DNA of 13,955 nt from DATGIQ01 sp035295665 (GTDB lineage: Bacteria > Planctomycetota > Planctomycetia > Gemmatales > Gemmataceae), in NCBI GenBank assembly GCA_035295665.1, contig DATGIQ010000192.1:1-13955 (forward strand), in the 5' to 3' direction. A program made the translations under genes and the position numbers. The stretch's first letter is position 1; the number at the start of each line of letters is the position of its first letter. Of the stretch, positions 1-6,997 are shown one piece after another. The notes below the pieces were generated by a model. The model was not told the DNA's origin. It worked only from the letters and a program-made list of their open reading frames with translations, and did not search any database.

Positions 1-312
1 AAAAGGGTCCAGACCGGGCGGCCGAGGAAACACGTAGGCCACTCCGGAGAAAAAAACCAACGCTCCAAGCCCTGCGGGAAAGAAGATCCAGTGCCAATCC
101 GGCACGCCCAGCTTGGCGAAGGCGTAGGCCAAGCTCAAGAACCAGGGCACCAGGTAGAGCGAGCCGAAATGCACAGCGCGGATGTCACGGAAGTGTGGCC
201 GTAACTCCGACTGAGGCACCAGATCGATGATGGTCCAGAGAATGCCGGTCACGACGACGGCCACCACATGAACCGCGGCGAGCACGTAGTACAGTGCCTC
301 CACGAACCGCAT
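1..312 (-). CDS. Unrecognised multi-pass membrane protein, 3' end beyond the window
   Basis: An open frame of 104 codons runs from an ATG at 312 to the left edge without a stop, so only the N-terminal part is present. The start is supported by a GGAG Shine-Dalgarno six bases upstream. The protein is strongly hydrophobic, with about three membrane segments visible: residues 4-30, 48-67 and 70-94. The first loop, roughly residues 32-46, carries charged and His residues (SELRPHFRDIRAVHFGS). I do not recognise the family. An Arg/His-containing loop after the first helix occurs in several small quinone- or haem-linked membrane families, but nothing here decides between them. It starts 61 bp after the stop of the hybrid histidine kinase on the same strand, so co-transcription is plausible. 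No function is assigned. Confidence 0.7.
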   Translation of the reverse strand, partial: MRFVEALYYVLAAVHVVAVVVTGILWTIIDLVPQSELRPHFRDIRAVHFGSLYLVPWFLSLAYAFAKLGVPDWHWIFFPAGLGALVFFSGVAYVFPRPPGLDPF

Positions 313-340
313 GGTCCACTCCTCGAGAAGAAGGGAGGAG

Positions 341-393
341 GGATGAAAAAGACTGGAATTAGGCTTTCATCCTTCATCCTTCGTCCTTCATCC
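341..393. repeat. Tandem heptamer TTCATCC x4 with an inverted copy
   Basis: Four contiguous 7-bp units lie at 366-393: TTCATCC, TTCATCC, TTCGTCC, TTCATCC. An opposite-orientation copy (GGATGAAA, 341-348) can pair with 365-372 to give an 8-bp stem with a 16-base loop. The tandem units cover the stop codon of the hybrid kinase (374-376). Because 7 is not a multiple of 3, gain or loss of one unit would change the C-terminal residues and the stop of that protein. The hairpin is weak and has no clear U-tract, so it is not called a terminator. Confidence 0.6.
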
Positions 394-2812
394 CCTCTCC
401 CCCGGGGCCGAACAGCACTTCCAGATCCATCGGGTTGACGGGCTTCACCAAGTGCCGGTCAAAGCCGGCCTCGGCCGATCGCTGGCGATCCTCGCTTCGG
501 CCGTACCCAGTGATGGCGACCAAGAAAAGATGATCGCGGCCAAACACTTGGCGCAGCTGCCGGGCCACATCGTATCCATTCACGTTCGGCAGCCCAATGT
601 CCAGGAGAACTGCTTCCGGTCGATACGCCTGGGCCGTTTCGAGGGCTGTTCTTCCATCGAGCGCCGTCCGAACGTCATGGCCCCAGAATCGCAGCAGCAT
701 GGCGATACTCTCGGCGGAATCCTTGTTATCGTCCACGACCAGGATGCGCCGGCAAGCGGCAACGGTGATCGGCCGTTGTACGTTGTCCCTATCTGCGCGG
801 TTCCTATCCTCTGTCGCATTGGCCGACACAGGTAGCTGGACGACAAACTCGCTCCCTTGGCCAGGCCCTCCGCTGTGGGCGGTCACTTGGCCGCCATGCA
901 ACGTCACCAAACTCTTGACCAGCGTCAGGCCAATCCCCAGCCCGCCTTGCGACCGATCCAGGGAGCGATCGGCCTGGGTAAAAAGATCGAAGACCTTTGG
1001 CAGCAAGTCGGCGGGCATGCCAATGCCGTTGTCTCGAACCCGCACTTCCGCCAGGCTTCCTTCCTGACCCACCATCAACCAGATCTGTCCGCCATTCTCC
1101 GTGTACTTGGCGGCATTGTTCAGGAGATTGGAAATGATCTGCGCCAATCGGGTCGGATCAGCTTCCAGGACAATCGGTCGCGGCGGAAAGTCGATGATCA
1201 ATTCGTGCTGCCGGGCATCGATCAGCGGGCGACTCGTTTCCACGGCGCGGTTGGCCACCGCGACCAGGTCTACTGTCTCTTTCTGAAGCTTGATTTTGCC
1301 ACCCGTGATCCGAGAAACTTCCAGCAAATCATCCACAAGGCGGGTCATATGCTCCACTTGACGGTCGATCATGTCCCGCGTGCGTTGGAGCTCGGGATCG
1401 GTCGCGCCCACCATACGCATGATCTGGACGGCGTTGCGGATGGGAGCCAGCGGGTTACGCAGTTCATGGGCGAGCATGGCGAGGAATTCATCCTTGCGGC
1501 GATCGGCTTCCCGGAGAGCATCTTCCGCCTGTTTTCGGTCCGTGATATCGGTGGCGATGCCGCAGATAGCAGTAGGGATCCCCGCCGCATCCACCAGCGG
1601 AAACTTGATGGTGATGAGAGCATGGGTGCTGCCGCCAAGGATAACCAACTCTTCGTACTGCCGGGCCGTTCCTTCGCGCAGGACCTGCTGGTCGTTCGCT
1701 GCGAATGCGTCGGCCATCTCCTTGGGAAAGAGATCGTGATCGCGCCACCCTTCGATCTTCTTGCGGTCTAATCCACAATACTTTTCGAATGCCCGATTGA
1801 TCAACAAGTAACGACCTTCGGTGTCTTTCAAAAAAATGATCGCGGGGGAATTATCAATGATGGCGTTCAGGCGCTGCTCGCTGTCCCGTAGAGCTTTTTC
1901 AGCGCGGCGTTGCTCGGTGATGTCTTCCGCAACGCCAGCCACCCGATGGACGCGCCCCAGTTCATCGGGGATGGGAAAGGCGCGGTCCCGGATCCAGCGG
2001 ATGGATCCGTCCGGCCGCACGATCCGGTACTCCTCGGCGGCAGCATCTCCGCGGCGTTGTCGCTCCACAGCGGCCAGCACTCGATCGCGGTCTGCGGGAT
2101 GCACAGCCTCCAAGAAAACGTGCGGCTGCTGGTAAACGTTCTGGCGCGGCCGGCCCCAAACCACTTCATAGGCCGGGCTGATGTACAGGGTTTGGCCGGT
2201 CTGGACATCGATCATCCAGAAGACTTCGTTGATGCTCTCCGCCAGTTGCCGAAAGCGTTGTTCCGATTCTTGCAAGGCCTTTTGCTGTTCCTGCAGGCGT
2301 GCATTTTCCTCCGCCAGCCGGCGCTCGAACTCCCGATGCTCCATTTGCCGCAGTTGTTCTGCTTGCCGTCGAACCTGCTCCGTTTTCAAAAACAGTTCGA
2401 CAAACCCCGCGACCTTGGCCTTCAGGATTACCGGAACGAGCGGTTTGACGAGATAATCCACCGCCCCCAAGGCATACGCTTCCTCCACGGGCAGCCGATT
2501 ATCTTCGTAGGCCGTGAGGAAAATGATCGGCGTATGCCGCGACTTCTCACGGCCTCGAATCAGCTTGGCCGTCTCGAACCCATCGAGGCCATGCATCTGA
2601 ACGTCGAGCAGGACAACTGCGAAGTCTTCCATCAGCAAGCGCCGCAAGGCTTGCTCCCCCGAGAGGACCTTCACGAGGTTCAATCCCAGGTCTTGCAGGA
2701 TCACCTCTAACGAGAGCAAGTTGGCCGGCTGGTCGTCTACAAGAAGGACGTTGACCTTCGTGTCCGAGGCCCCATCTAGGGAAATTGTCGATGGGTGAAT
2801 CGTTTCGGGCAT
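374..2812 (-). CDS. Soluble hybrid histidine kinase, REC-PAS-PAS-HisKA-HATPase-REC
   Basis: This is a cytoplasmic sensor kinase of about 812 residues with no transmembrane segment. Order, counted from the ATG at 2812: receiver at 20-137 (acidic pair D26/D27, phospho-acceptor D70, K123); Gln/Glu-rich coiled coil at 145-185; PAS at 186-306 and PAS at 312-431, each ending in an EDITEQ/TDITDR-type PAC edge; HisKA with the H-box HELRNPLAP (H449); HATPase_c with N-box NLLNNAAKY (562-570), DNGIGM (594-599) and GGLGIGL (623-629); C-terminal receiver at 688-805 (D694/D695, D738, K790). All catalytic residues are present. Phosphate could pass from H449 to either receiver; no separate response regulator lies nearby. 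The frame extends upstream to a TTG at 2899 and an ATG at 2842, and none of the starts has a good ribosome site. The ATG at 2812 is preferred because it lies just before the first receiver. The input signal is unknown. Confidence 0.93.
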   Translation of the reverse strand: MPETIHPSTISLDGASDTKVNVLLVDDQPANLLSLEVILQDLGLNLVKVLSGEQALRRLLMEDFAVVLLDVQMHGLDGFETAKLIRGREKSRHTPIIFLTAYEDNRLPVEEAYALGAVDYLVKPLVPVILKAKVAGFVELFLKTEQVRRQAEQLRQMEHREFERRLAEENARLQEQQKALQESEQRFRQLAESINEVFWMIDVQTGQTLYISPAYEVVWGRPRQNVYQQPHVFLEAVHPADRDRVLAAVERQRRGDAAAEEYRIVRPDGSIRWIRDRAFPIPDELGRVHRVAGVAEDITEQRRAEKALRDSEQRLNAIIDNSPAIIFLKDTEGRYLLINRAFEKYCGLDRKKIEGWRDHDLFPKEMADAFAANDQQVLREGTARQYEELVILGGSTHALITIKFPLVDAAGIPTAICGIATDITDRKQAEDALREADRRKDEFLAMLAHELRNPLAPIRNAVQIMRMVGATDPELQRTRDMIDRQVEHMTRLVDDLLEVSRITGGKIKLQKETVDLVAVANRAVETSRPLIDARQHELIIDFPPRPIVLEADPTRLAQIISNLLNNAAKYTENGGQIWLMVGQEGSLAEVRVRDNGIGMPADLLPKVFDLFTQADRSLDRSQGGLGIGLTLVKSLVTLHGGQVTAHSGGPGQGSEFVVQLPVSANATEDRNRADRDNVQRPITVAACRRILVVDDNKDSAESIAMLLRFWGHDVRTALDGRTALETAQAYRPEAVLLDIGLPNVNGYDVARQLRQVFGRDHLFLVAITGYGRSEDRQRSAEAGFDRHLVKPVNPMDLEVLFGPGGEGMKDEG

Positions 2813-2938
2813 ATTCAGTCTCGTCCCGGCGCCCGCAGTCATCGACAAAAGCGGAGAACGGTGTAATCCGGTCGGCGCTGACCAAGCGAACTCGCACAAG
2901 GAGATTTTATTTTATGGAACCCTCGGTCTGGACACCAG

Positions 2939-2967
2939 CAGATACACGTTACGCTGCCGAGTGACAA
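2939..2967 (-). promoter_or_regulatory. Candidate sigma70-type promoter for the hybrid kinase
   Basis: On the minus strand TTGTCA (2967-2962) is followed after 17 bp by TATCTG (2944-2939). The -35 matches the consensus at five of six positions and the -10 at three of six. Transcription would begin near 2932, leaving a leader of about 120 bases before the ATG at 2812, or about 33 bases before the upstream TTG. This is a consensus match only. Confidence 0.28.
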
Positions 2968-2993
2968 CGATGGGATTGACTTTCTTTCTCGGA

Positions 2994-3021
2994 CTGACTA
3001 ACCTATACATCCGTATATACT
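2994..3021 (+). promoter_or_regulatory. Candidate promoter for the zinc-ribbon gene
   Basis: CTGACT (2994-2999), a 16-bp spacer and TATACT (3016-3021) lie in a locally AT-rich stretch 45-70 bp before the zinc-ribbon start at 3066. The -10 matches at five of six positions. A second possible arrangement just upstream is TTGACT (2976-2981), 17 bp, TAACCT (2999-3004). The AT-rich character stands out against GC-rich surroundings, which supports a promoter here even though the exact boxes are uncertain. Confidence 0.4.
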
Positions 3022-3065
3022 GTGCGCACGCACTTCCCAGCGGTGCTTGCAAGAGGGAATCGAAC

Positions 3066-3236
3066 ATGGAACCGAATCTTGCCGCACCTTCTGTCGAGTC
3101 GTCGTCGGAAACCCAGGAGTTGACTCAGCCGCCGGCTTGCCCATACTGTGGGGGAACCTGCATCGAGTTGCGTGGCTTCTGGCGTTGTCCCCGCTGCCGG
3201 TACCACATTTGCGATGGATGTGAAAGCGATGGCTGA
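3066..3236 (+). CDS. Small zinc-ribbon protein
   Basis: A 56-residue protein. The first 23 residues are polar and probably disordered (Ser, Glu, Thr and Pro rich). The C-terminal half carries a CPYC knuckle near residue 25, a CPRC knuckle near residue 43 and a further HICDGC cluster close to the end. This gives two CxxC pairs for a structural zinc ribbon, with extra Cys/His that could bind a second metal. The ATG at 3066 is chosen because GAGGG lies nine bases upstream; the frame is open further upstream but would then include the promoter region and lose the ribosome site. It is transcribed away from the hybrid kinase and converges on the beta-helix gene. Short zinc ribbons of this sort often bind nucleic acid or mediate protein contacts, but no specific role can be read from the sequence. 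Confidence 0.75.
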   Translation: MEPNLAAPSVESSSETQELTQPPACPYCGGTCIELRGFWRCPRCRYHICDGCESDG

Positions 3237-3261
3237 CTCGCCCGGACGGTCCGGGCGAGTC
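3235..3261 (+). terminator. Perfect GC-rich hairpin overlapping the zinc-ribbon stop
   Basis: GACTCGCCCGGA (3235-3246) and TCCGGGCGAGTC (3250-3261) are exact reverse complements separated by CGG. The stem begins inside the TGA stop at 3234-3236. No run of T follows, so it lacks the classical intrinsic-terminator tail. It may act as a transcript end or mRNA-stabilising structure between two convergent genes. Confidence 0.55.
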
Positions 3262-3318
3262 GATCGTTAGTACAAGGCTACCCGAATTCGTTGCCGGGAC
3301 TTTTCAGAAACACGAAAA

Positions 3319-3359
3319 AAGGTGTCTGGAACTTTGAACTTGAGAATTCCAGACACCTT
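3319..3359. repeat. REP-like palindrome, GGTGTCTGGAA type
   Basis: The arms AAGGTGTCTGGAA (3319-3331) and TTCCAGACACCTT (3347-3359) are exact reverse complements (13 bp) around a 15-base AT-rich loop, preceded by a run of A. Palindromes with a GGTGTC/GACACC core next to A or T runs are a known class of dispersed REP-like elements, some mobilised by RAYT (TnpA_REP) transposases; membership is inferred from resemblance. No transposase is present in the window. A degenerate relative lies at 10911-10944. Confidence 0.6.
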
Positions 3360-3386
3360 GTGGTTGGTGGTTCTTATATCCGCTTG

Positions 3387-3443
3387 GCGGCGGTTCGCAG
3401 AACCGCACGGGGCGGGACACCGCGCGGTTCTGCGAACCGCCGC
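3387..3443. repeat. 20-bp inverted repeat with nested hairpins
   Basis: Arm 3387-3406 is the exact reverse complement of arm 3424-3443 (20 bp), separated by 17 bases. Each arm also contains its own 7-bp hairpin: GCGGTTC-GCA-GAACCGC on the left and GCGGTTC-TGC-GAACCGC on the right. The strand can therefore fold as one long stem or as two small hairpins. It ends 29 bp from the beta-helix gene stop, in the convergent intergenic region, where it could block read-through. The form is that of paired REP/BIME-like elements. Confidence 0.65.
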
Positions 3444-3472
3444 TCAACGGACAGCATGAACCGGACCGTGTA

Positions 3473-6400
3473 TTAGTGCCCGAATGGCACAGCCAAGGCC
3501 AAAGCTTGACCGGAGGCGGTGAGCATCCAAGCCCCGGTGGAATTCCCGTTGGCGTCGAAGAGCTGTTCGTAAACCTGATTGTCTGCCATGACCGCGAACA
3601 GTTCCTCCCGATCCAGGCTGTCAAACCCGACGGCAATCGACTGGGCCTGCCCTGGTTGGGTCAGGATATAGCCGCCCAGCGAATTGCCGGCCGCGTCAAA
3701 CTTGAGCGAATAGACCTGGCTGTCCGACAGCATGATGGCGAACAGCTCCGGGGAGCCGTTGCCGTAGGCCCCCACGGCAATCTGCTTTACCGCACCCGCG
3801 CCGACGAGTGTGTAGCCGCTCAACGGGTTGCCGGTCGCATCGAACTTCAGTGAATAGACCTGACTGTCCGACAGCATGATCGCGAACAGCTCCGGATCGC
3901 CGGCAGCATCGGCGCCCACCGAGATCTGTGTTACTTGGCCTGAATGGGCCAAGACCAAGCCCGTGAGCGGATTGCCGGCCGCGTCAAACTTAGCGTAGTA
4001 AACCTGGCTATCGGTGCCGATGGCAAACAGCTCAGGATTGTGGCTGGCATCGGCACCCAGCGTAATGGACCGCACCGCCCCACCCGCAATCGGGCTGTAG
4101 CTGCCCATGGGATTGCCCGCGTTGTCGAACTGGGCCACCGAGACCTGGTTATTCAGGCCAACAGCGAAGAGCAGGGGGAGGCCGGAAGCATCGTTACCGA
4201 CCGTGATCGCCTGCACCGCCCCGGGCTGGACGAGGAAGAAGCCATTTTGATTCCCGGCGGCATCGAACGTTTCGGCGTATACTTGGTGGTCGCTGAGGCT
4301 GATGCCGAACACCTCAAATCCCGTGCCTTCCAGTCGGGCCACGGCGATCGCCGAGAATTGGCCCGGCGCAGTCAAGAAGTAACCTCCCGTGGGATTGCCG
4401 CCCGCATCGAGCTGCCGCCCGTAGACCTGATGGTCGGGCCCCAGGACGAACGTTACCGACGGCTGACCGATGAAGGGGGGTTCAACCGCGCCGATGGAGA
4501 CATTCGTCACGAACAATGCTGGCCGGGGGAAGCCGCGCGCATCGGTTGCGGGGGCACCGGTGCTCACGCCATTGCCGATTGCCAGGCTGTTGGGCATCGG
4601 GAATTCGGTTTGGACAATCTGCTGAATAAATGTGGAGCCGGCCGTCGGTCCAGTGTTGACCGTTCCATTGAGCGGGAACAAGTTGGGGGGGCCGAACTTG
4701 TCGGTGGACGAGGTCAGGCCGGGGATGCTGTGCGTACCGAGGAGGTTGCCACCTCCGTCGGTCAACGGAACCGGGGTAAAGAGGTCCGGCGAAGTGGGCG
4801 CGGTATTCCCGGAGACGAGGGTGTTCTGAATGCGGATGACGCCCGCGCTGCCATTGGCGATCCCGCCGCCGCTTCGCCCGGCTGTGTTGCCGTTGATTGT
4901 GTCGTTGAGGATCAGGACGTCCCCGGAGGCTCCGCTCAAGGAGGGAGCCAGCCCGAGGCCGCCGCCGTCGAGAAGGGTCGAGTTGGCGAACAGGGTATCG
5001 TTGACCAGCGTGGAGCCTGACCCGCTGGCGAAGGTGCCGGAGCCCGCAAACAGAATTGCGCCCCCGCCGTTTACCGCTTGGTCTTGATTGAGCGTGGTAT
5101 TGGAAATCACGAGTTGAGTGCCGTTGAAGAACATGCCGCCGCCAACGTGGCTGGCCACGTTGCCCGTGAACTGCGAGTTCGTGACGGTGAGGAGGCCGGT
5201 TCCCTGGTCGATGGCGCCGCCGTCGCCGTTGATGCCGTTGACCGCCGTGTTGTTGAGGAACAGGCAATTGTTGACACTCACGCTCACAATGCCGCTGGGA
5301 GCATCGATGCCGCCACCTTTGCCCCCGGGTCCGGCCACGGCCGGGTCGCCGCCGTTGGTGCCGACCGCATGGTTGTTGTCGAGGGTATCTTGCGTCAGGG
5401 CCAGAACCGTGGCAGCGTCCTCGATGCCGCCGCCGTTCGGAGCGACGTTGTTACTGATGCGCGTGTTGATCACCGTTGCCGTACCGCCAGTGAAGAAGAT
5501 GCCGCCCCCTCCGAGGGTGCCCTCCGACTGGTTCCCCTGGGCCACGTTGGTTGTGATATCGCTGTTGCTGATCGTGGTCGTCGTGCCGTCGCCCCCCGCC
5601 TGGATGGCGCCGCCATTGGTGCCCGCGAAATTGTTAGTGAAAAGGCAGCTGTTGACCTTCAAGTTACCGAGCATGTTCTCATCGCCAAAGCCGCCGCCGG
5701 TTGTGCCCGAGTAATTCATCGCAACGGTGCAGAAGTTCAGGCTGACGCTGCCGTTGCCGGCGTTGCCGATGCCACCGGTCGGACCATTGAAGGCCACGTT
5801 GTTAGCGACGATCGCGCTGTCGAGAGTCAGGTTGGCGCTCACTGGGCCGATTGCATCGAGCCAAATGCCGGCGCCCTGGTTCACGCAGGTATTGTTCGTA
5901 ATCTGGGACAAGCCGTTGATGAAAACTTGGCCCTGGCCGTCCGTCTCGACGCCGCCGCCAGCGTCGCCAGCGAAATTGTTGGAGATAAACGATTTATTTT
6001 TTATCGTGAGGGTCCAAGGCGTGTTGCTCAGGTTCTCCATCGAGATGCCGCCACCGTCGGCAGTCGCGAAGTTATCGGTAAGGATCATGTTATCCAGGAC
6101 AACACTGGCCGGGCCGATGGATCGGATCCCGCCGCCGCTGCCGGCGACACCGTCGCTGGGGGATGCGCTGCCGTGCTGGATGACAAAGCCCTGGAAGGTG
6201 ACCGTGAACGGCACGTTGAAATTGTCGGGATTGATATCGAAGACGCGGCTATTGAAGCCTCCATCGACGGCAACGAAACTGCCACTCGTATTGGCAATGG
6301 TCAAGTTTCCGCCCCAGGGAACAATATCAAAATCATTCGACGGATTGGTTGCCGACGGGCTCTGCGACAGGAGGGTGATCCGGTAGGTGCCGGGAACCGT

Positions 6401-6640
6401 CAGATTGATGGTGTTCCCTCCGGGCGTGAAGTTGGCTGCATTGATGGCCGAACGCAGCGTGACAACGCCCGGTCCCGGATTGAGGACATCGGCCAAGCTA
6501 TTGACGTTAAACACTGCTGGAGCAAGACGGTCTTCCAGATGCTCCATTCCCAGACGGGCCCGGCAGGGACGGCCGTTCCGAGAACTTCTCTGGTCTCGGC
6601 GAAGGGCGTTGGCGATCCAGTACTTGATACGGTTGCTCAT
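3473..6640 (-). CDS. Large surface-type protein: right-handed beta-helix plus seven-repeat propeller
   Basis: A 1055-residue protein started at an ATG (6640) with GGAG seven bases upstream. Residues 1-31 are basic without a clear hydrophobic signal peptide, followed by LEDRLAPA (35-42), a motif typical of the N-terminus of large planctomycete surface proteins (LEPR-XLL-like). Residues 43-90 (NVNSLADVLNPG, then LRSAINAAN) match the CSLREAI-type start of polymorphic beta-helix proteins. Up to about residue 690, Gly/Asn-rich rungs recur with GGGI or GGAI and Asn ladders (ISNNV, LNNTA, FTNNF), as expected for a parallel beta-helix. From about residue 725 to the end, seven repeats centre on QVYxxxFDAAGN. 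Export, adhesion or polymer binding is the likely role but is inferred from architecture. No C-terminal membrane or sorting anchor is visible. The gene follows the kinase on the same strand after 357 bp, so it need not share its transcript. Confidence 0.88.
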   Translation of the reverse strand: MSNRIKYWIANALRRDQRSSRNGRPCRARLGMEHLEDRLAPAVFNVNSLADVLNPGPGVVTLRSAINAANFTPGGNTINLTVPGTYRITLLSQSPSATNPSNDFDIVPWGGNLTIANTSGSFVAVDGGFNSRVFDINPDNFNVPFTVTFQGFVIQHGSASPSDGVAGSGGGIRSIGPASVVLDNMILTDNFATADGGGISMENLSNTPWTLTIKNKSFISNNFAGDAGGGVETDGQGQVFINGLSQITNNTCVNQGAGIWLDAIGPVSANLTLDSAIVANNVAFNGPTGGIGNAGNGSVSLNFCTVAMNYSGTTGGGFGDENMLGNLKVNSCLFTNNFAGTNGGAIQAGGDGTTTTISNSDITTNVAQGNQSEGTLGGGGIFFTGGTATVINTRISNNVAPNGGGIEDAATVLALTQDTLDNNHAVGTNGGDPAVAGPGGKGGGIDAPSGIVSVSVNNCLFLNNTAVNGINGDGGAIDQGTGLLTVTNSQFTGNVASHVGGGMFFNGTQLVISNTTLNQDQAVNGGGAILFAGSGTFASGSGSTLVNDTLFANSTLLDGGGLGLAPSLSGASGDVLILNDTINGNTAGRSGGGIANGSAGVIRIQNTLVSGNTAPTSPDLFTPVPLTDGGGNLLGTHSIPGLTSSTDKFGPPNLFPLNGTVNTGPTAGSTFIQQIVQTEFPMPNSLAIGNGVSTGAPATDARGFPRPALFVTNVSIGAVEPPFIGQPSVTFVLGPDHQVYGRQLDAGGNPTGGYFLTAPGQFSAIAVARLEGTGFEVFGISLSDHQVYAETFDAAGNQNGFFLVQPGAVQAITVGNDASGLPLLFAVGLNNQVSVAQFDNAGNPMGSYSPIAGGAVRSITLGADASHNPELFAIGTDSQVYYAKFDAAGNPLTGLVLAHSGQVTQISVGADAAGDPELFAIMLSDSQVYSLKFDATGNPLSGYTLVGAGAVKQIAVGAYGNGSPELFAIMLSDSQVYSLKFDAAGNSLGGYILTQPGQAQSIAVGFDSLDREELFAVMADNQVYEQLFDANGNSTGAWMLTASGQALALAVPFGH
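3476..4468 (-). repeat. Seven tandem coding repeats of about 47 codons
   Basis: The C-terminal third of the beta-helix protein holds seven repeats with the cores DHQVYGRQLDAGGN, DHQVYAETFDAAGN, NNQVSVAQFDNAGN, DSQVYYAKFDAAGN, DSQVYSLKFDATGN, DSQVYSLKFDAAGN and DNQVYEQLFDANGN. Each is followed by a Gly/Pro turn, an AI-V-G strand and an ELFAI strand. The 331 codons divide into units of 46-48. Repeats five and six are the most alike in DNA as well: the stretch starting at 3711 recurs at 3855, exactly 144 bp away, which indicates recent duplication. Seven such units suit a closed seven-bladed propeller. Confidence 0.8.
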
Positions 6641-6997
6641 GAATCAACTCCTCTTGGATAAGGGTCTCACTATGTGGACAGATACCGCGCGTGCGGCATC
6701 GGTTACCGCGCTGTACTCCAGTGCTGGATGGCGACAGGGCGAATAGGGTGGGCCAAGGCGGTGAGGCAGAGTCGCCAGGGGAGTCTGGCCAGTGGTTCAC
6801 CCCTGCGTCTCTGTCTTAGGTATTGCTCAGGGTGTAACACGATTTTTCTGATGGCCACTTGCGGCTTCGCGCTGCCGAGAAAATGCCGAATGGACTGGAG
6901 CCTGCAAGCCGGACGCGCCAGCGGAGGACCGCAGTATTCTGCGCTGACGCGTCCGGCTTGTGGTTTGCCGAAGTACGCACGCGGAAGCTGCGCCCAA
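6641..6997. other. Intergenic spacer, no gene seen
   Basis: This 357-bp spacer separates the kinase stop from the beta-helix start on the same strand. I see no convincing gene in it; open frames crossing it are extensions of antisense frames. Its only strong structure is the inverted repeat at 6905-6960. The Shine-Dalgarno of the beta-helix gene lies at the left end. No convincing promoter was identified by eye. Confidence 0.6.
6905..6960. repeat. 19-bp inverted repeat, planctomycete REP-like
   Basis: CAAGCCGGACGCGCCAGCG (6905-6923) and CGCTGACGCGTCCGGCTTG (6942-6960) pair at 18 of 19 positions around an 18-base loop; the single mismatch can form a G-U pair in RNA. It lies 38 bp beyond the stop of the Ser/Thr kinase, so it could fold at the end of that transcript. 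Sequences with a CCGGACGCG/CGCGTCCGG core recur, from memory, in intergenic regions of planctomycete genomes; this was not checked. Confidence 0.6.

Noticed and set aside
857..1771. Plus-strand open frame (304 codons) across the hybrid kinase
   Set aside because: It is antisense to HisKA, HATPase and PAS coding sequence and has no domain of its own.
2813..2899. Upstream TTG or ATG start for the hybrid kinase
   Set aside because: It would add 29 residues with no domain content and no better ribosome site, so the ATG just before the receiver was preferred. The choice remains uncertain.
5078..6661. Long plus-strand open frame (527 codons) across the beta-helix gene
   Set aside because: It is antisense to the beta-helix gene, and its product is low-complexity Ala/Val/Asp-rich with no recognisable domain. 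The minus-strand frame shows clear repeats, motifs and a ribosome site.
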